56,653 nt of DNA from Lachnospiraceae bacterium (GTDB taxonomy: Bacteria > Bacillota > Clostridia > Lachnospirales > Lachnospiraceae): positions 1 through 56,653 of the forward strand of contig SVEC01000020.1 in the NCBI GenBank assembly GCA_015057555.1, given 5' to 3'. The notes below the pieces were generated by a model. That model saw nothing but the letters and a program-made list of their open reading frames with translations, did no database searches and had not been told where the DNA came from. Every line of letters begins with the position of its first letter. The first letter of the stretch is position 1. This document shows, piece by piece, positions 28,833-37,823 of this stretch. The translations under genes and the position numbers were made by a program.

Positions 28833-29111
28833 ATGAATAATAATCAAAATCATCACAATATAAATCAAGATCCAAGACTGAGCAATATAAGCCCACTGAA
28901 GTTAAAAATAATTAAGGAAATAGCTTCTAAAAGTAAAGGAAAATCAATCGAAGAAATGCTACCTCAAATCATGCAGGTAAATAAGGAGCTCCAGGCAAGG
29001 AACATCTCCTTTTCTAAGGAGGAGACTGCTCTTCTTATGGACATCATCGAAGAAACACTACCCCCTAAGGACAAGGCTAAGTTCAATATGCTGAAGGGTT
29101 TTATGAAGTAA
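28833..29111 (+). CDS. Unknown small helical protein
   Basis: The protein has 92 aa: an Asn/His-rich start (about 1-20) and then three or four charged helices with SPLKLKIIKEIASKSKGKS and KEETALLMDIIEE. It follows the previous gene by 9 bases with AAGGAGA before the ATG, so the two are co-transcribed. No family was recognised. The cluster ends at the nested hairpin element shared with the convergent leuS. Confidence 0.7.
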   Translation: MNNNQNHHNINQDPRLSNISPLKLKIIKEIASKSKGKSIEEMLPQIMQVNKELQARNISFSKEETALLMDIIEETLPPKDKAKFNMLKGFMK

Positions 29112-29133
29112 GGGAATTTATGTAATACTATAC

Positions 29134-29260
29134 AAAAAGGATGTGCGCCATAACGTATCAACCGGGCGCGACAGGGTTATGCGCAGCTGACCGTTATAGT
29201 GTCAGCGAAGCATAATCCCTAGACAGACCGGGATGTTATGTAGATTCGCACATCCTTTTT
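29134..29260. ncRNA. Nested hairpin element between convergent genes
   Basis: An outer perfect 14-bp stem (AAAAAGGATGTGCG at 29134-29147 with its complement at 29247-29260) gives a T5 end in both directions, so it can terminate both the small-protein operon and leuS. Instead of a short loop it encloses about 99 bases with three further nested helices: CATAAC/GTTATG (29149-29154, 29235-29240), AGGGTTATGC with GCATAATCCCT (29173-29182, 29210-29220, one bulge) and GCTGAC/GTCAGC (29186-29191, 29201-29206). It may be a terminator carrying an inserted repeat, or a structured RNA. Confidence 0.5.
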
Positions 29261-29272
29261 ATATTCTTGTTT

Positions 29273-31675
29273 TTACTTCACTACCAAGTTCACAATCTTG
29301 TTAGGAACGTAGATTTCCTTTACGATAGTCTTGCCTTCAGTTGCAAACTTTATCTTATCATCAGCCTTAGCGATATTCATAACAGTATCCTTGTCGGCTC
29401 CATTTGGGATAGCTATAGTTGAACGAAGCTTTCCGTTAACCTGAACTCCGATTTCGATGGTATCGTTAACAGTTTTAGCCTCGTCATACTCTGGCCAAGC
29501 AGCAAGTGATGCATAGCCCTCACCACCGATAGTCTCCCACATCTCCTCACAGATATGTGGAGCAAATGGACAGAGAAGTCTAATAATAATTGATACGCTT
29601 TCCTTATCAAGCTTTCCTACAGCGTAGATATCGTTGATAAGTCCCATAAGGCTTGCTATAGCTGTATTAAACTTCATCTCCTCAATATCATGGGTTACCT
29701 TCTTGATAGTCTGGTGAAGCTTAATCTCTAGGTCCTTACCGATTGGCTCATCAGTTATCATATCAATAAGTGCTGCTACTCTCTCAAGGAATCTCTTACA
29801 ACCCTTAGTTGAGCTATCATTCCAAGGTGCCGCCGCACCGTAATCTCCCATAAAGAGCACATAGGTTCTAAGTGTATCTGCACCGTAGATATCTACTATA
29901 TCAAGTGGGTCGATAACATTTCCCTTAGACTTACTCATCTTGTCACCATCTGGTCCAAGAATAAGTCCCTGAGCACTTCTCTTTGCATATGGCTCTGGAG
30001 TGTTAACAGCTCCTATATCGTATAAGAACTGATGCCAGAATCTTGAGTAAATCATATGTCTTGTAACGTGCTCCATACCACCATTGTACCAGTCAACCGG
30101 CATCCAGTAGTTAAGCTTATCCATATCTGCAAGACACTCAGTATTCTTAGGGTCAATGTATCTTAAGTAATACCATGATGAACCTGCCCACTGTGGCATA
30201 GTATCTGTCTCACGCTTAGCGTCCTTGCCACACTTTGGACACTTACAATTTACATACTCATCTATACGAGCAAGAGGTGACTCTCCACCCTGACCTGGCT
30301 CGAAGTTCTCCATGTTAGGAAGTCTAAGTGGAAGCTCCTCATAAGGTACAGCTACATCTCCACAGTACTCACAGTATACTATAGGAATTGGCTCTCCCCA
30401 GTATCTCTGACGGTTAAATGCCCAGTCCTTCATCTTGAACTGTACACCACCCTTACCGATGCCAAGTTTCTCTAACTCTTCAATTGCTCTTACGATAGAA
30501 TCCTTCTTGTTATTAAAGCCATTAAGGAAGTCTGAGTTAATCATCTCACCGTCACCGGTATACGCCTCTACTGAGATATCTCCTCCCTTAATAACCTCAA
30601 TTATATCTACGCCAAATGCTTTGGCAAAATCGTAATCTCTCTGGTCGTGAGCAGGAACTGCCATAATAGCACCTGTACCATAGCCCATCATTACGTAATC
30701 TGCGATAAATACAGGAATCTTCTTGCCATTAAGTGGGTTGATAGCCTCAATTCCATCAAGCTTAACACCTGTCTTATCCTTTACAAGCTGTGTTCTCTCG
30801 AACTCAGTCTTCTTGTTACACTCTTCTCTGTATGCAAGTACTGCATCCATATTTGCAATCTTGTCAGCATACTTGTCAATAAGTGGATGTTCTGGAGCGA
30901 TAACCATAAATGTTACACCAAAAAGTGTATCTGGTCTTGTAGTATAAATCTGAAGCTTATCCTCTATACCATCAACCTCAAAATCTACAAATGCACCTGT
31001 AGACTTACCTATCCAGTTTACCTGCTGCTGCTTAATATTCTCAGGGTAATCTACTGTATCAAGCCCCTTTAAAAGCTTGTCAGCATACTGAGTAATTCTC
31101 AAGTACCATACATCCTTAGACTTCTGAACAACATCACTGTGGCAGATATCACATTTGCCACCCTGGCTATCCTCATTGGAAAGAACTACCTTACATGATG
31201 GACAGTAGTTTACAAATGCTCTGTCCCTATATACAAGACCCCTATCAAACATCTGAAGGAATATCCACTGAGTCCACTTATAGAAACCTTCCTCTGTAGT
31301 ATCTACCACTCTATCCCAATCAAATGAAAAACCAACCTTCTTAAGCTGCTCTGAGAACTTAGCAATATTTACATCAGTTATCTCTCTCGGATGTGTATTT
31401 GTTTTAATAGCATAGTTCTCTGTAGGAAGTCCATAAGCATCAAATCCGATAGGGAATAAAACATTATAACCCTGCATACGACGCTTTCTAGATATTACCT
31501 CAAGACCTGAATAAGCCTTAATATGTCCAACATGCATACCTGCTCCTGATGGATAAGGGAACTCTACTAAGCCATAAAACTTTGGCTTATCAGAACCGTC
31601 CTGGGCATTGAATATCTTATCCTCATACCACTTAGCCTGCCACTTAGGCTCAATCTTCTTAAACTCGTGTCTCAT
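29273..31675 (-). CDS. leuS: Leucyl-tRNA synthetase
   Basis: This class I synthetase charges tRNA-Leu. At 800 aa it has the usual bacterial length. Visible parts are the HIGH-type signature HVGHI (about 48-52), a zinc-binding insert with CPSCK and CDICHS, the CP1 editing domain with TTRPDTLFG (about 245) and the GTGAIMAVPAHDQRDY region, KMSKS (about 577), and a C-terminal anticodon and tail region (about 640-800). GGAGGTAATATAA precedes the ATG. No T-box is seen upstream. Confidence 0.97.
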   Translation of the reverse strand: MRHEFKKIEPKWQAKWYEDKIFNAQDGSDKPKFYGLVEFPYPSGAGMHVGHIKAYSGLEVISRKRRMQGYNVLFPIGFDAYGLPTENYAIKTNTHPREITDVNIAKFSEQLKKVGFSFDWDRVVDTTEEGFYKWTQWIFLQMFDRGLVYRDRAFVNYCPSCKVVLSNEDSQGGKCDICHSDVVQKSKDVWYLRITQYADKLLKGLDTVDYPENIKQQQVNWIGKSTGAFVDFEVDGIEDKLQIYTTRPDTLFGVTFMVIAPEHPLIDKYADKIANMDAVLAYREECNKKTEFERTQLVKDKTGVKLDGIEAINPLNGKKIPVFIADYVMMGYGTGAIMAVPAHDQRDYDFAKAFGVDIIEVIKGGDISVEAYTGDGEMINSDFLNGFNNKKDSIVRAIEELEKLGIGKGGVQFKMKDWAFNRQRYWGEPIPIVYCEYCGDVAVPYEELPLRLPNMENFEPGQGGESPLARIDEYVNCKCPKCGKDAKRETDTMPQWAGSSWYYLRYIDPKNTECLADMDKLNYWMPVDWYNGGMEHVTRHMIYSRFWHQFLYDIGAVNTPEPYAKRSAQGLILGPDGDKMSKSKGNVIDPLDIVDIYGADTLRTYVLFMGDYGAAAPWNDSSTKGCKRFLERVAALIDMITDEPIGKDLEIKLHQTIKKVTHDIEEMKFNTAIASLMGLINDIYAVGKLDKESVSIIIRLLCPFAPHICEEMWETIGGEGYASLAAWPEYDEAKTVNDTIEIGVQVNGKLRSTIAIPNGADKDTVMNIAKADDKIKFATEGKTIVKEIYVPNKIVNLVVK

Positions 31676-31723
31676 ATTTATATTACCTCCATAAATACTT
31701 GTTGCATAATTATCTCTATACGC

Positions 31724-31763
31724 ACAACAACAATATTCAACCTAAATTGAATACTGTTGTTGT
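31724..31763. terminator. Inverted repeat upstream of leuS
   Basis: ACAACAACA(A/G)TATTCAA and its complement form a stem of about 17 bp with one mismatch. It lies between the DUF4250 gene and leuS. The T-rich flank is stronger on the plus strand, so it may be a weak terminator or an operator rather than a clear end for the minus operon. Confidence 0.45.
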
Positions 31764-31767
31764 AATT

Positions 31768-31953
31768 TTATATAAACCTATTCAACTCATTATTATAGGT
31801 ATAACCTATCTTGTCAAGCTTTTCTTGGATTTCTTTTTTGTCTATACAAAAACTCTTGCAAAGCTCTTCAAGGTCTATACCCTTATCTCTTAAGCTTGTA
31901 TTCACAAAACTAAGAAGCATCATAGGGTCCTTAGGCATATTTTCTATAGCCAT
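31768..31953 (-). CDS. DUF4250 small protein
   Basis: The protein has 61 aa, starting MAIENMPKDPMMLLSFVNT. The motif LPKDPMMLLS...LRDKGIDLEELC with a trailing GYTYNNELNRF matches the DUF4250 family of small Firmicutes proteins of unknown function. A longer frame starts at 31980, but the ATG at 31953 overlaps the previous stop (TAATG) and has GGAGAGGTG in place, so I use it. Translational coupling to the CbiE/CbiT-like gene suggests the two are made together. Confidence 0.8.
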   Translation of the reverse strand: MAIENMPKDPMMLLSFVNTSLRDKGIDLEELCKSFCIDKKEIQEKLDKIGYTYNNELNRFI

Positions 31954-32855
31954 TATAACACCTCTCCTGTAATAAGCCATGGTGACGGCTGAGTTACAAA
32001 TACACTGTTCTTGTCTGTCTTAGATACAGTAATCTGAGTTACCTCCATATTAGCTATATTGTACTTATCAAAGAGTGGCTTAATGTTTGAAAGTATATCA
32101 AGTTCAAGTGTATAAATCACAAACTGCATCTTAGGATTCTTCTTAAGAAGTCTCTCAATATCCTCCTCAAGGTGCTTGTTTGCAACGATAAATGAAAGTC
32201 TTGGAACTGGCATCTTCTCCATAGATTCAGGACCAAGGTCAGGAACTATCATAACATTGTGAACACCAAACTGCTTAACATTATCCTCCATAGTTTCCTT
32301 AGCACCATTATCATTCTCCACACAGATAATAGTTCCGTCACCAGCCACAAACGCAGCCTCTATAGCAATACTCTCTGCATCTACTAAGCAGATACAATCT
32401 GATGAGTCAACATTTAACATACTCATAATCATTGCTCTAATCTCGTGACCCACATACTTGATAGGTCCCTTAGAGAACATATCATTCTTCATACCGATAC
32501 GATATGATTCTCTTGTATTCTCATTAAGGATAAACATTACTGTAGGTCCCTCAATCTTCTTGTTGATAACCTCCTTAATCTTTACCTTCTTGATCTGTCC
32601 ATCATTGTCAAGGCCTGCACCGTACCACATGTCATATTCGCCAAAGCCTGCCTCCCATAGTTCATAGAACAAATCCCCATGTAGCTCATCTGCAAATATA
32701 AGTACTCTCTTGCGAGTGTCAACAAATGGAATCACGTTCTTCTTTTTGCCACAGATATCAAGAATCTTAATCTTCTCTGGACTAACCTCCATCTCTCTGG
32801 AAAAATATCCCATCCATCCAAGTATTTTCTCTGTTGAATAACATCCTTTTGCCAT
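31953..32855 (-). CDS. CbiE/CbiT-like methylase relative, probably degenerate
   Basis: The protein has 300 aa. The first half resembles the tetrapyrrole-methylase-like CbiE part in shape. The second half follows the CbiT pattern: F-x-KGPIKYVGHEIRAMIMSML (about 130-150, compare xRGxxPMTKxEVRAxxLSKL), then CICLVDAESIAIEAAF where active CbiT has a Gly-rich SAM loop (GxGTGSxxxE). The Gly residues are missing, so SAM binding as in CbiT is doubtful. No other cobalamin gene is nearby. It may be a repurposed binding or regulatory protein. It is coupled to the DUF4250 gene, and AAGGAGGAG precedes the ATG. Confidence 0.55.
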   Translation of the reverse strand: MAKGCYSTEKILGWMGYFSREMEVSPEKIKILDICGKKKNVIPFVDTRKRVLIFADELHGDLFYELWEAGFGEYDMWYGAGLDNDGQIKKVKIKEVINKKIEGPTVMFILNENTRESYRIGMKNDMFSKGPIKYVGHEIRAMIMSMLNVDSSDCICLVDAESIAIEAAFVAGDGTIICVENDNGAKETMEDNVKQFGVHNVMIVPDLGPESMEKMPVPRLSFIVANKHLEEDIERLLKKNPKMQFVIYTLELDILSNIKPLFDKYNIANMEVTQITVSKTDKNSVFVTQPSPWLITGEVL

Positions 32856-32890
32856 AAATAACTCCTCCTTGATGCTAGTATATTCGTAAT

Positions 32891-34279
32891 TTATTTATCT
32901 TCAGGCTTGTCCTGATTATCATCACTTGTCTCTGCCTCAATAATATCCTCTATCTGTTCAACTATAGCCGCTTCTCTGGCAGCCTTTCTGAAAAAGCCTC
33001 TGCTTTTCTTAATGCTTCTCTTAGCAAAATCATGCTTCTTTCTATAAATTGGCTCCCCTGTCTCTTCATCAAAACCCTTAAGTCTAAAGTAGTCTTCTGT
33101 CTTAGAGGATAGATTCTTTTCTCTAAGCTTATCCCTGAGCTGAACTGCGAAGAAGGCGTAAATACATGCAAATACAGGAACACCTAAAATCATACCCATT
33201 ACACCAAACAAATCTCCACCAACAAGTATTGCCAGAAGTACCCACATACCTGAAAGTCCTGTGGAATCTCCTAGTATAAGTGGTCCTAAGATATTACCAT
33301 CAAACTGCTGAAGAACAAGTACAAATATTACAAATATAAAGAAATATATTGGGTCATCCATAAGGGCAAGAAGGGCTCCTGGAATTCCTCCTATAAATGG
33401 TCCAAAGAAAGGTATTACATTTGTAACACCAACTATGGTACTAATAAGCACTGCATATTTCATACCAATTGCGGCTGTAAAAATATAGCATAAAATACCA
33501 ATAATAATAGAATCTATAATCTTACCATTGATAAATCCACCGAATACGGAATTGGCATAATTAAGACCCTCCAATATTCTATTACCAGTCCTCTTAGGGA
33601 ATATACAGTACACAATTTTCTTACCCTGTGCTATAAATACATCCTTGCTATTAAGTAAATATACCGCAACTATTATACCTACACAGAAATTGAATAATGC
33701 TGTCACACCTGTTACAAGTCCACCTGATACAGTAAGAAGAATCTCGTCCATATTCGGCAGAATTTTCTCCTCTAAGAAGCTTGTAGCATGTTCACTTACG
33801 AACTGTATTATATTACTAAGCTGACCCTCCAGCTTATCATTCTTAGCAAACATCTTCTCTACCCAGGCTTGAGCATTATCAAGGTAGGTAGGCATATTAT
33901 CGTATAAATCCTGTAAGCTTATAACAAGGTTAGGAATAATAAGACGAATTATACCTGCTATGGCAAGCAATAAAATCAAAACGGTTGCTATAAGGCAAGG
34001 TGTCTTTGACACTCTAAATGCCTTATCATAATCCATTTTCTTTAGCTTTTTGCCAAACAAATAAGCGAAGCCTCTTCTTAGGTACACCATAATTGGATTA
34101 AGCAAAAACGCCAACACCAAACCAATTATAAATGGTGACAATGCAGAGACGAAGGTTCCTATAGCCTTGGTTATACCTCTCCAGTTATCGATAAATTCTC
34201 CAAATATTGTACATACACATAGAGATATAGTTATCACTAATCCCAATTTGAAATATCCCTTATTCCATCTGTTTCCCAT
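32891..34279 (-). CDS. AI-2E family (PerM/YtvI-like) membrane permease
   Basis: The protein has 462 aa with about eight membrane helices and the family's large soluble segment between helices 3 and 4. Family motifs are GPFIGGIPGALLALMDDP and LQQFDGNILGPLILGD (about 315-340) near the last helices. Members include sodium/proton antiporters and exporters; few are proven autoinducer-2 transporters, so substrate is open. An unusual basic and acidic tail (about 385-462) follows the last helix. AAAGGAG precedes the ATG. It shares a divergent 226-base upstream region with the AAA ATPase. Confidence 0.88.
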   Translation of the reverse strand: MGNRWNKGYFKLGLVITISLCVCTIFGEFIDNWRGITKAIGTFVSALSPFIIGLVLAFLLNPIMVYLRRGFAYLFGKKLKKMDYDKAFRVSKTPCLIATVLILLLAIAGIIRLIIPNLVISLQDLYDNMPTYLDNAQAWVEKMFAKNDKLEGQLSNIIQFVSEHATSFLEEKILPNMDEILLTVSGGLVTGVTALFNFCVGIIVAVYLLNSKDVFIAQGKKIVYCIFPKRTGNRILEGLNYANSVFGGFINGKIIDSIIIGILCYIFTAAIGMKYAVLISTIVGVTNVIPFFGPFIGGIPGALLALMDDPIYFFIFVIFVLVLQQFDGNILGPLILGDSTGLSGMWVLLAILVGGDLFGVMGMILGVPVFACIYAFFAVQLRDKLREKNLSSKTEDYFRLKGFDEETGEPIYRKKHDFAKRSIKKSRGFFRKAAREAAIVEQIEDIIEAETSDDNQDKPEDK

Positions 34280-34447
34280 ATTTTTCTCCTTTTACTTTAT
34301 ATATGTACCCGCAGTCATCGAATATTAAATGCGGTATCAGAAAATCACACTACGACATCAATAATTATAACATTTTAGACATAATACAACAAGGGAAAAA
34401 TAGGTCGTATTTTTTCATTTTTTTAATCTTTACTTTATCTTAGTTTG

Positions 34448-34476
34448 TTGACACTAGAGTAATTATTTACTAAAAT
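34448..34476 (+). promoter_or_regulatory. Sigma-A promoter of the AAA/DUF4143 ATPase
   Basis: A perfect TTGACA (34448-34453), a 17-base spacer and TAAAAT (34471-34476) lie about 30 bases before the ATG. The rest of the 226-base divergent gap is A/T-rich, with nothing else recognised. Confidence 0.8.
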
Positions 34477-34505
34477 AGAACTATCTATTTATAAGGAGAA
34501 ATTAT

Positions 34506-35888
34506 ATGTACAGAAACGTAATTAACGAATTAGTTTCCTGGTATGAGGAGAAGCGTCGTCGCATCTTATTTATCAAGGGTGCTCACGGTGTTGGTAAGAC
34601 CTGGACAGTAAAGGATTTTGCCACTGCATATTTCTCATCCCAAAAATATATCGACTGCGCAGAGTATCCTGCATTTGCAAATATAATTGCTGGTGTTAAG
34701 CCAGAAAAAGAGAATACTACTGACGAAGCATCCGAGTCAGAGGACAGCGAGGATTCAATCCTTTTGTCAAAAGAAGATTTAGATGATATGTCTATTGGGG
34801 CAAGAGTTTTAGATATGGACTTTCTCTTAGAAGAGCATTTTGAGAATGCAAAGCTTAGCGAATCCCTTCTTATCTTTGATAATGTTCAGGATATTCCTGA
34901 ATGCGCTAACTTCTTCTATGAGTTTTCCAAGAGCCACAAGGATTACAACATTTGTCTCATAGCATCAACTATGGAGATAACTGAGTATGAGTACACTCAT
35001 CAGGATGTATTTAATATCATTAGAATGCGTCCTATGACCTTCGAGGAATATATGATTGCAAATAAGGCTCATCCATTTATGAATGCTATTCGTAACAATA
35101 AGGACAAGCCACTTACATCACTGGAGGTTAATGCAATCTCTGTTATGCTTAAGGAGTATCTCCTAATCGGCGGTATGCCGGGAGCTGTGGCAGCTTACCT
35201 TAAGAACAAAGACTATAATGATGTTCGTCCTATTCAGCTTAAGCTTTTAGAGGACTATCGTGCTCTTATAAAGAATAAATTTACTCAGGCCTTAGGTCAG
35301 AGATGCAAGCGCATCTGGAAGAGCATTCCAAAACAGCTTACTAAGGACAACAAGAAATTCATGTATCGTTTTGTAGACTCTAACGCTAGAAGCAGAGAAT
35401 ACTCTGAGGCAACTCAGGCCCTCTGCAACCTAGGTATCGCCCGTAAGCTTCCACGCTTAGAGAAGGGGGTTATGCCTTTAGAGGATTATGTTGATTACAA
35501 GGCCTTCGAGCTTTTCTATATCGACCACGGCTTACTTAGAGCAGCATATGGTCTTCCTATGAACGAGGAGCTTACCATCGAAGAAATCTTCGTCGAAGAG
35601 AACGGAGCCATCGCTGAGCAGTTCCTATTCCAGGAGCTTAGCCACAATGTAGGAAACCTTTACTACTGGACCTCCGGCGCAACTGCCAGAGTACCATTTG
35701 TATACGAAGGGGAGAACGGACCAATACCTGTTGATATAAGATTCATATCCAACAAGAAGGCCCAGAATATTAAGGCATTCTTGGCTAAGACCCCGGATAC
35801 AGAGTTGACATTAAAGATATCACTTGATCAGGTATCTATGGATGGAAAGGTTTTGAATATACCAGCTTATGGGTTGTGGAACATGTAA
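34506..35888 (+). CDS. AAA ATPase with DUF4143 C-terminal domain
   Basis: The protein has 460 aa. The Walker A motif GAHGVGKTW (about 25-33) and a Walker B-like LLIFDNVQD (about 125) mark the AAA_14-type ATPase. The PMTFEEYMIA motif and LLIGGMPGAVAAYL match the family's middle, and the C-terminal half is the DUF4143 nuclease-like domain with YYWTSGATARVPFVYEG. An acidic insert rich in Glu, Asp and Ser (about 65-95) is unusual. Members are common in anaerobes; their role is unknown, possibly related to toxin-antitoxin or transport. The last codons lie within a long palindrome. Confidence 0.85.
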   Translation: MYRNVINELVSWYEEKRRRILFIKGAHGVGKTWTVKDFATAYFSSQKYIDCAEYPAFANIIAGVKPEKENTTDEASESEDSEDSILLSKEDLDDMSIGARVLDMDFLLEEHFENAKLSESLLIFDNVQDIPECANFFYEFSKSHKDYNICLIASTMEITEYEYTHQDVFNIIRMRPMTFEEYMIANKAHPFMNAIRNNKDKPLTSLEVNAISVMLKEYLLIGGMPGAVAAYLKNKDYNDVRPIQLKLLEDYRALIKNKFTQALGQRCKRIWKSIPKQLTKDNKKFMYRFVDSNARSREYSEATQALCNLGIARKLPRLEKGVMPLEDYVDYKAFELFYIDHGLLRAAYGLPMNEELTIEEIFVEENGAIAEQFLFQELSHNVGNLYYWTSGATARVPFVYEGENGPIPVDIRFISNKKAQNIKAFLAKTPDTELTLKISLDQVSMDGKVLNIPAYGLWNM

Positions 35889-35927
35889 AAAGAGAGCGCA
35901 ATGCGCTCTCTTTTTACATGTTCCACA
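35875..35927. terminator. 53-base palindromic bidirectional terminator
   Basis: A perfect inverted repeat of 26 bp per arm around one central base contains the A5/T5 hairpin AAAAAGAGAGCGC ... GCGCTCTCTTTTT. The left arm includes the last three codons and stop of the ATPase; the right arm ends just before the radA stop. It serves both convergent genes. Confidence 0.85.
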
Positions 35928-35930
35928 GCA

Positions 35931-37286
35931 CTATATCAATCCCAACGCCTCAACTATATTAGCCACCTTAATCACCTTAATCCCAAACTTCTCCATGGCC
36001 ACATCATAGTTTGACGCCGGTATTATACACTGCTTAAAGCCCAGCTTATCCGCCTCTTTAACCCTCTGCATAATATTAGTTACACCACGAATCTCTCCGG
36101 CAAGTCCAACCTCACCAATTATCATAGTATCCTGGTCCACAGGCTTATTTCTCATGCTAGAGGCTATAGCGCAAGCTATTCCGAGGTCTATTGCAGGATC
36201 GTTAATCTTCATACCACCAGCTATACTAACATACGCATCATAGCCCCATAGATTCATGCCGGCACGTTTTTCCATGACTGCCATAATAAGATTTACTCTG
36301 TTAAAATCTACACCTACTGATGTACGTCTTGGCATATTAAAGTTTGTCTGACAAACCAAGGCCTGAAGCTCAACAAGGATAGAACGACTACCCTCTAGGG
36401 ATGATACAACAACTGACCCTGACACCCCTTGTGGTCTTCCGTTAAGCATCATCTGGGATGGGTTATCAACCTCCTCTAACCCCTTGTCCGTCATATTAAA
36501 TACACCTATCTCATTGGTAGAGCCGAATCTATTCTTCACACCTCTAAGAATTCTAAAACCGTTATTCTTATCGCCCTCAAAGTAAAGCACAGAGTCCACC
36601 ATATGCTCCAGGGTTCTAGGGCCTGCCACAGTCCCCTCCTTGGTAACGTGACCAACGATAAATATAGCCACATTATTTTGCTTGGCTAACTGCATAAGCC
36701 TTGCTGTAACCTCTCTTACCTGAGATACTGTACCCGGTGCTGAAGATATCTCATCAAGTGCCACTGTCTGAATAGAGTCAATAACCACTACCGATGCATT
36801 GCTTTTTTGAATCACTGCTGATATATTGTCCATATCATTATCGCAGAGCAGTGCCAAATCCTTATCAAAGGTACCTAATCTCTCTGCTCGCATCTTAATC
36901 TGACTTGCTGATTCCTCTCCAGACACATACAAAGTTTTCACCCCTGCATGAACCAGATTTCTGCACATCTGAAGTAGGATGGTTGACTTTCCTATACCCG
37001 GGTCACCACCTACCAAAACAAGAGAACCCTTTACAATTCCTCCACCTAACACTCTATCTAATTCTTTTATATCTGTCTTGATACGACTTTCATCTGCTGT
37101 TGTTGCCTTTAAAATACTAGTAGGCGCAACTGCGTCCTTCTTCACGGAAGAATTCTTCTTTGCGCCTACTGTAATCTTCTCTTCAACAAATGTGTTCCAG
37201 CCATGACAGCCTGGACACTGTCCTAACCATTTAGCAGATTCATAGCCGCATTCCTTACAGAAAAAAACTTGTTTTTCCTTTGCCAC
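35931..37286 (-). CDS. radA: DNA repair protein RadA (Sms)
   Basis: RadA is a RecA-like branch-migration helicase acting in recombination. At 451 aa it has the usual length. It has the N-terminal zinc finger (C10, C13, C24, C27 in FCKECGYESAKWLGQCPGC), Walker A GGDPGIGKST (about 93), the RadA-specific KNRFGSTNEIGVF motif (about 250), and a C-terminal Lon-protease-like domain without a peptidase role. It follows the small gene at 37306 by 19 bases in the clpC direction, a common Firmicutes order. Confidence 0.96.
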   Translation of the reverse strand: MAKEKQVFFCKECGYESAKWLGQCPGCHGWNTFVEEKITVGAKKNSSVKKDAVAPTSILKATTADESRIKTDIKELDRVLGGGIVKGSLVLVGGDPGIGKSTILLQMCRNLVHAGVKTLYVSGEESASQIKMRAERLGTFDKDLALLCDNDMDNISAVIQKSNASVVVIDSIQTVALDEISSAPGTVSQVREVTARLMQLAKQNNVAIFIVGHVTKEGTVAGPRTLEHMVDSVLYFEGDKNNGFRILRGVKNRFGSTNEIGVFNMTDKGLEEVDNPSQMMLNGRPQGVSGSVVVSSLEGSRSILVELQALVCQTNFNMPRRTSVGVDFNRVNLIMAVMEKRAGMNLWGYDAYVSIAGGMKINDPAIDLGIACAIASSMRNKPVDQDTMIIGEVGLAGEIRGVTNIMQRVKEADKLGFKQCIIPASNYDVAMEKFGIKVIKVANIVEALGLI

Positions 37287-37305
37287 TATTTATCTCCTTA
37301 ATTGT

Positions 37306-37719
37306 CTAAAGCTTTTCTATAGAAACTTCTACAGACTTGCCTGGATCAAGCATAACGCTAATGTTAAGCTTTCCACCAAGGTTAGTCTTCATCTTACCAA
37401 CGTAAACTCCATCTGTATGAATCTTGTATTCCTTCTCAGCCTCAAGCTCAAGTGTGACCTGTGAATCACCTAAGCCCTCAACCTCAAACTTTACTTCCTT
37501 GTCAGTTGCCATAAAGTTATGTACAACTGTACCTGGAACTGACTCATACACGAACATACCATTCTTCTCAAGCTTTGTAATCTCATTAAAGGTCTTTATC
37601 TTATACACATCTCCGTTATAATTAAAGCCATCCTTCTTTGTCTTAGTATTAAGCTCATAGTTGCCAAAGCTTAATGCCCCTGTCTCTTCTTCGCGAATCA
37701 ATTCCTGAATTACTGCCAT
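37306..37719 (-). CDS. Conserved small beta-rich protein
   Basis: The protein has 137 aa, starting MAVIQELIREEETGALSFG. The ATG at 37719 is preceded by GGAGG at good spacing; a longer start at 37734 would have the ribosome site inside the gene. Its sequence alternates short beta strands (VVHNFMATDKEVKFEVEG, KLNISVMLDPGK) without signal or membrane segments. Lachnospiraceae homologues are sometimes labelled endosialidase, but I see no catalytic motif and do not support that name. It lies between clpC and radA, so a stress or housekeeping role is possible. Confidence 0.65.
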   Translation of the reverse strand: MAVIQELIREEETGALSFGNYELNTKTKKDGFNYNGDVYKIKTFNEITKLEKNGMFVYESVPGTVVHNFMATDKEVKFEVEGLGDSQVTLELEAEKEYKIHTDGVYVGKMKTNLGGKLNISVMLDPGKSVEVSIEKL

Positions 37720-37823
37720 AGTCTCGTCCTCCATAGTATTTAGTTATAACTTGCCCGAACACCCATTATAAGTATAAAAACATTATACAATAGTAACGGA
37801 TAATTTACCACAAGATTTTTGTA

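Noticed and set aside
31953..32855. Functional cobalamin methyltransferase
   Set aside because: The Gly-rich SAM loop is missing and no cobalamin genes are adjacent.
32891..34279. Autoinducer-2 exporter
   Set aside because: Family membership alone does not show the substrate, and no lux genes are nearby.
37306..37719. Endosialidase
   Set aside because: The label exists for homologues, but no catalytic residues or secretion signal are visible and the length is far too short.
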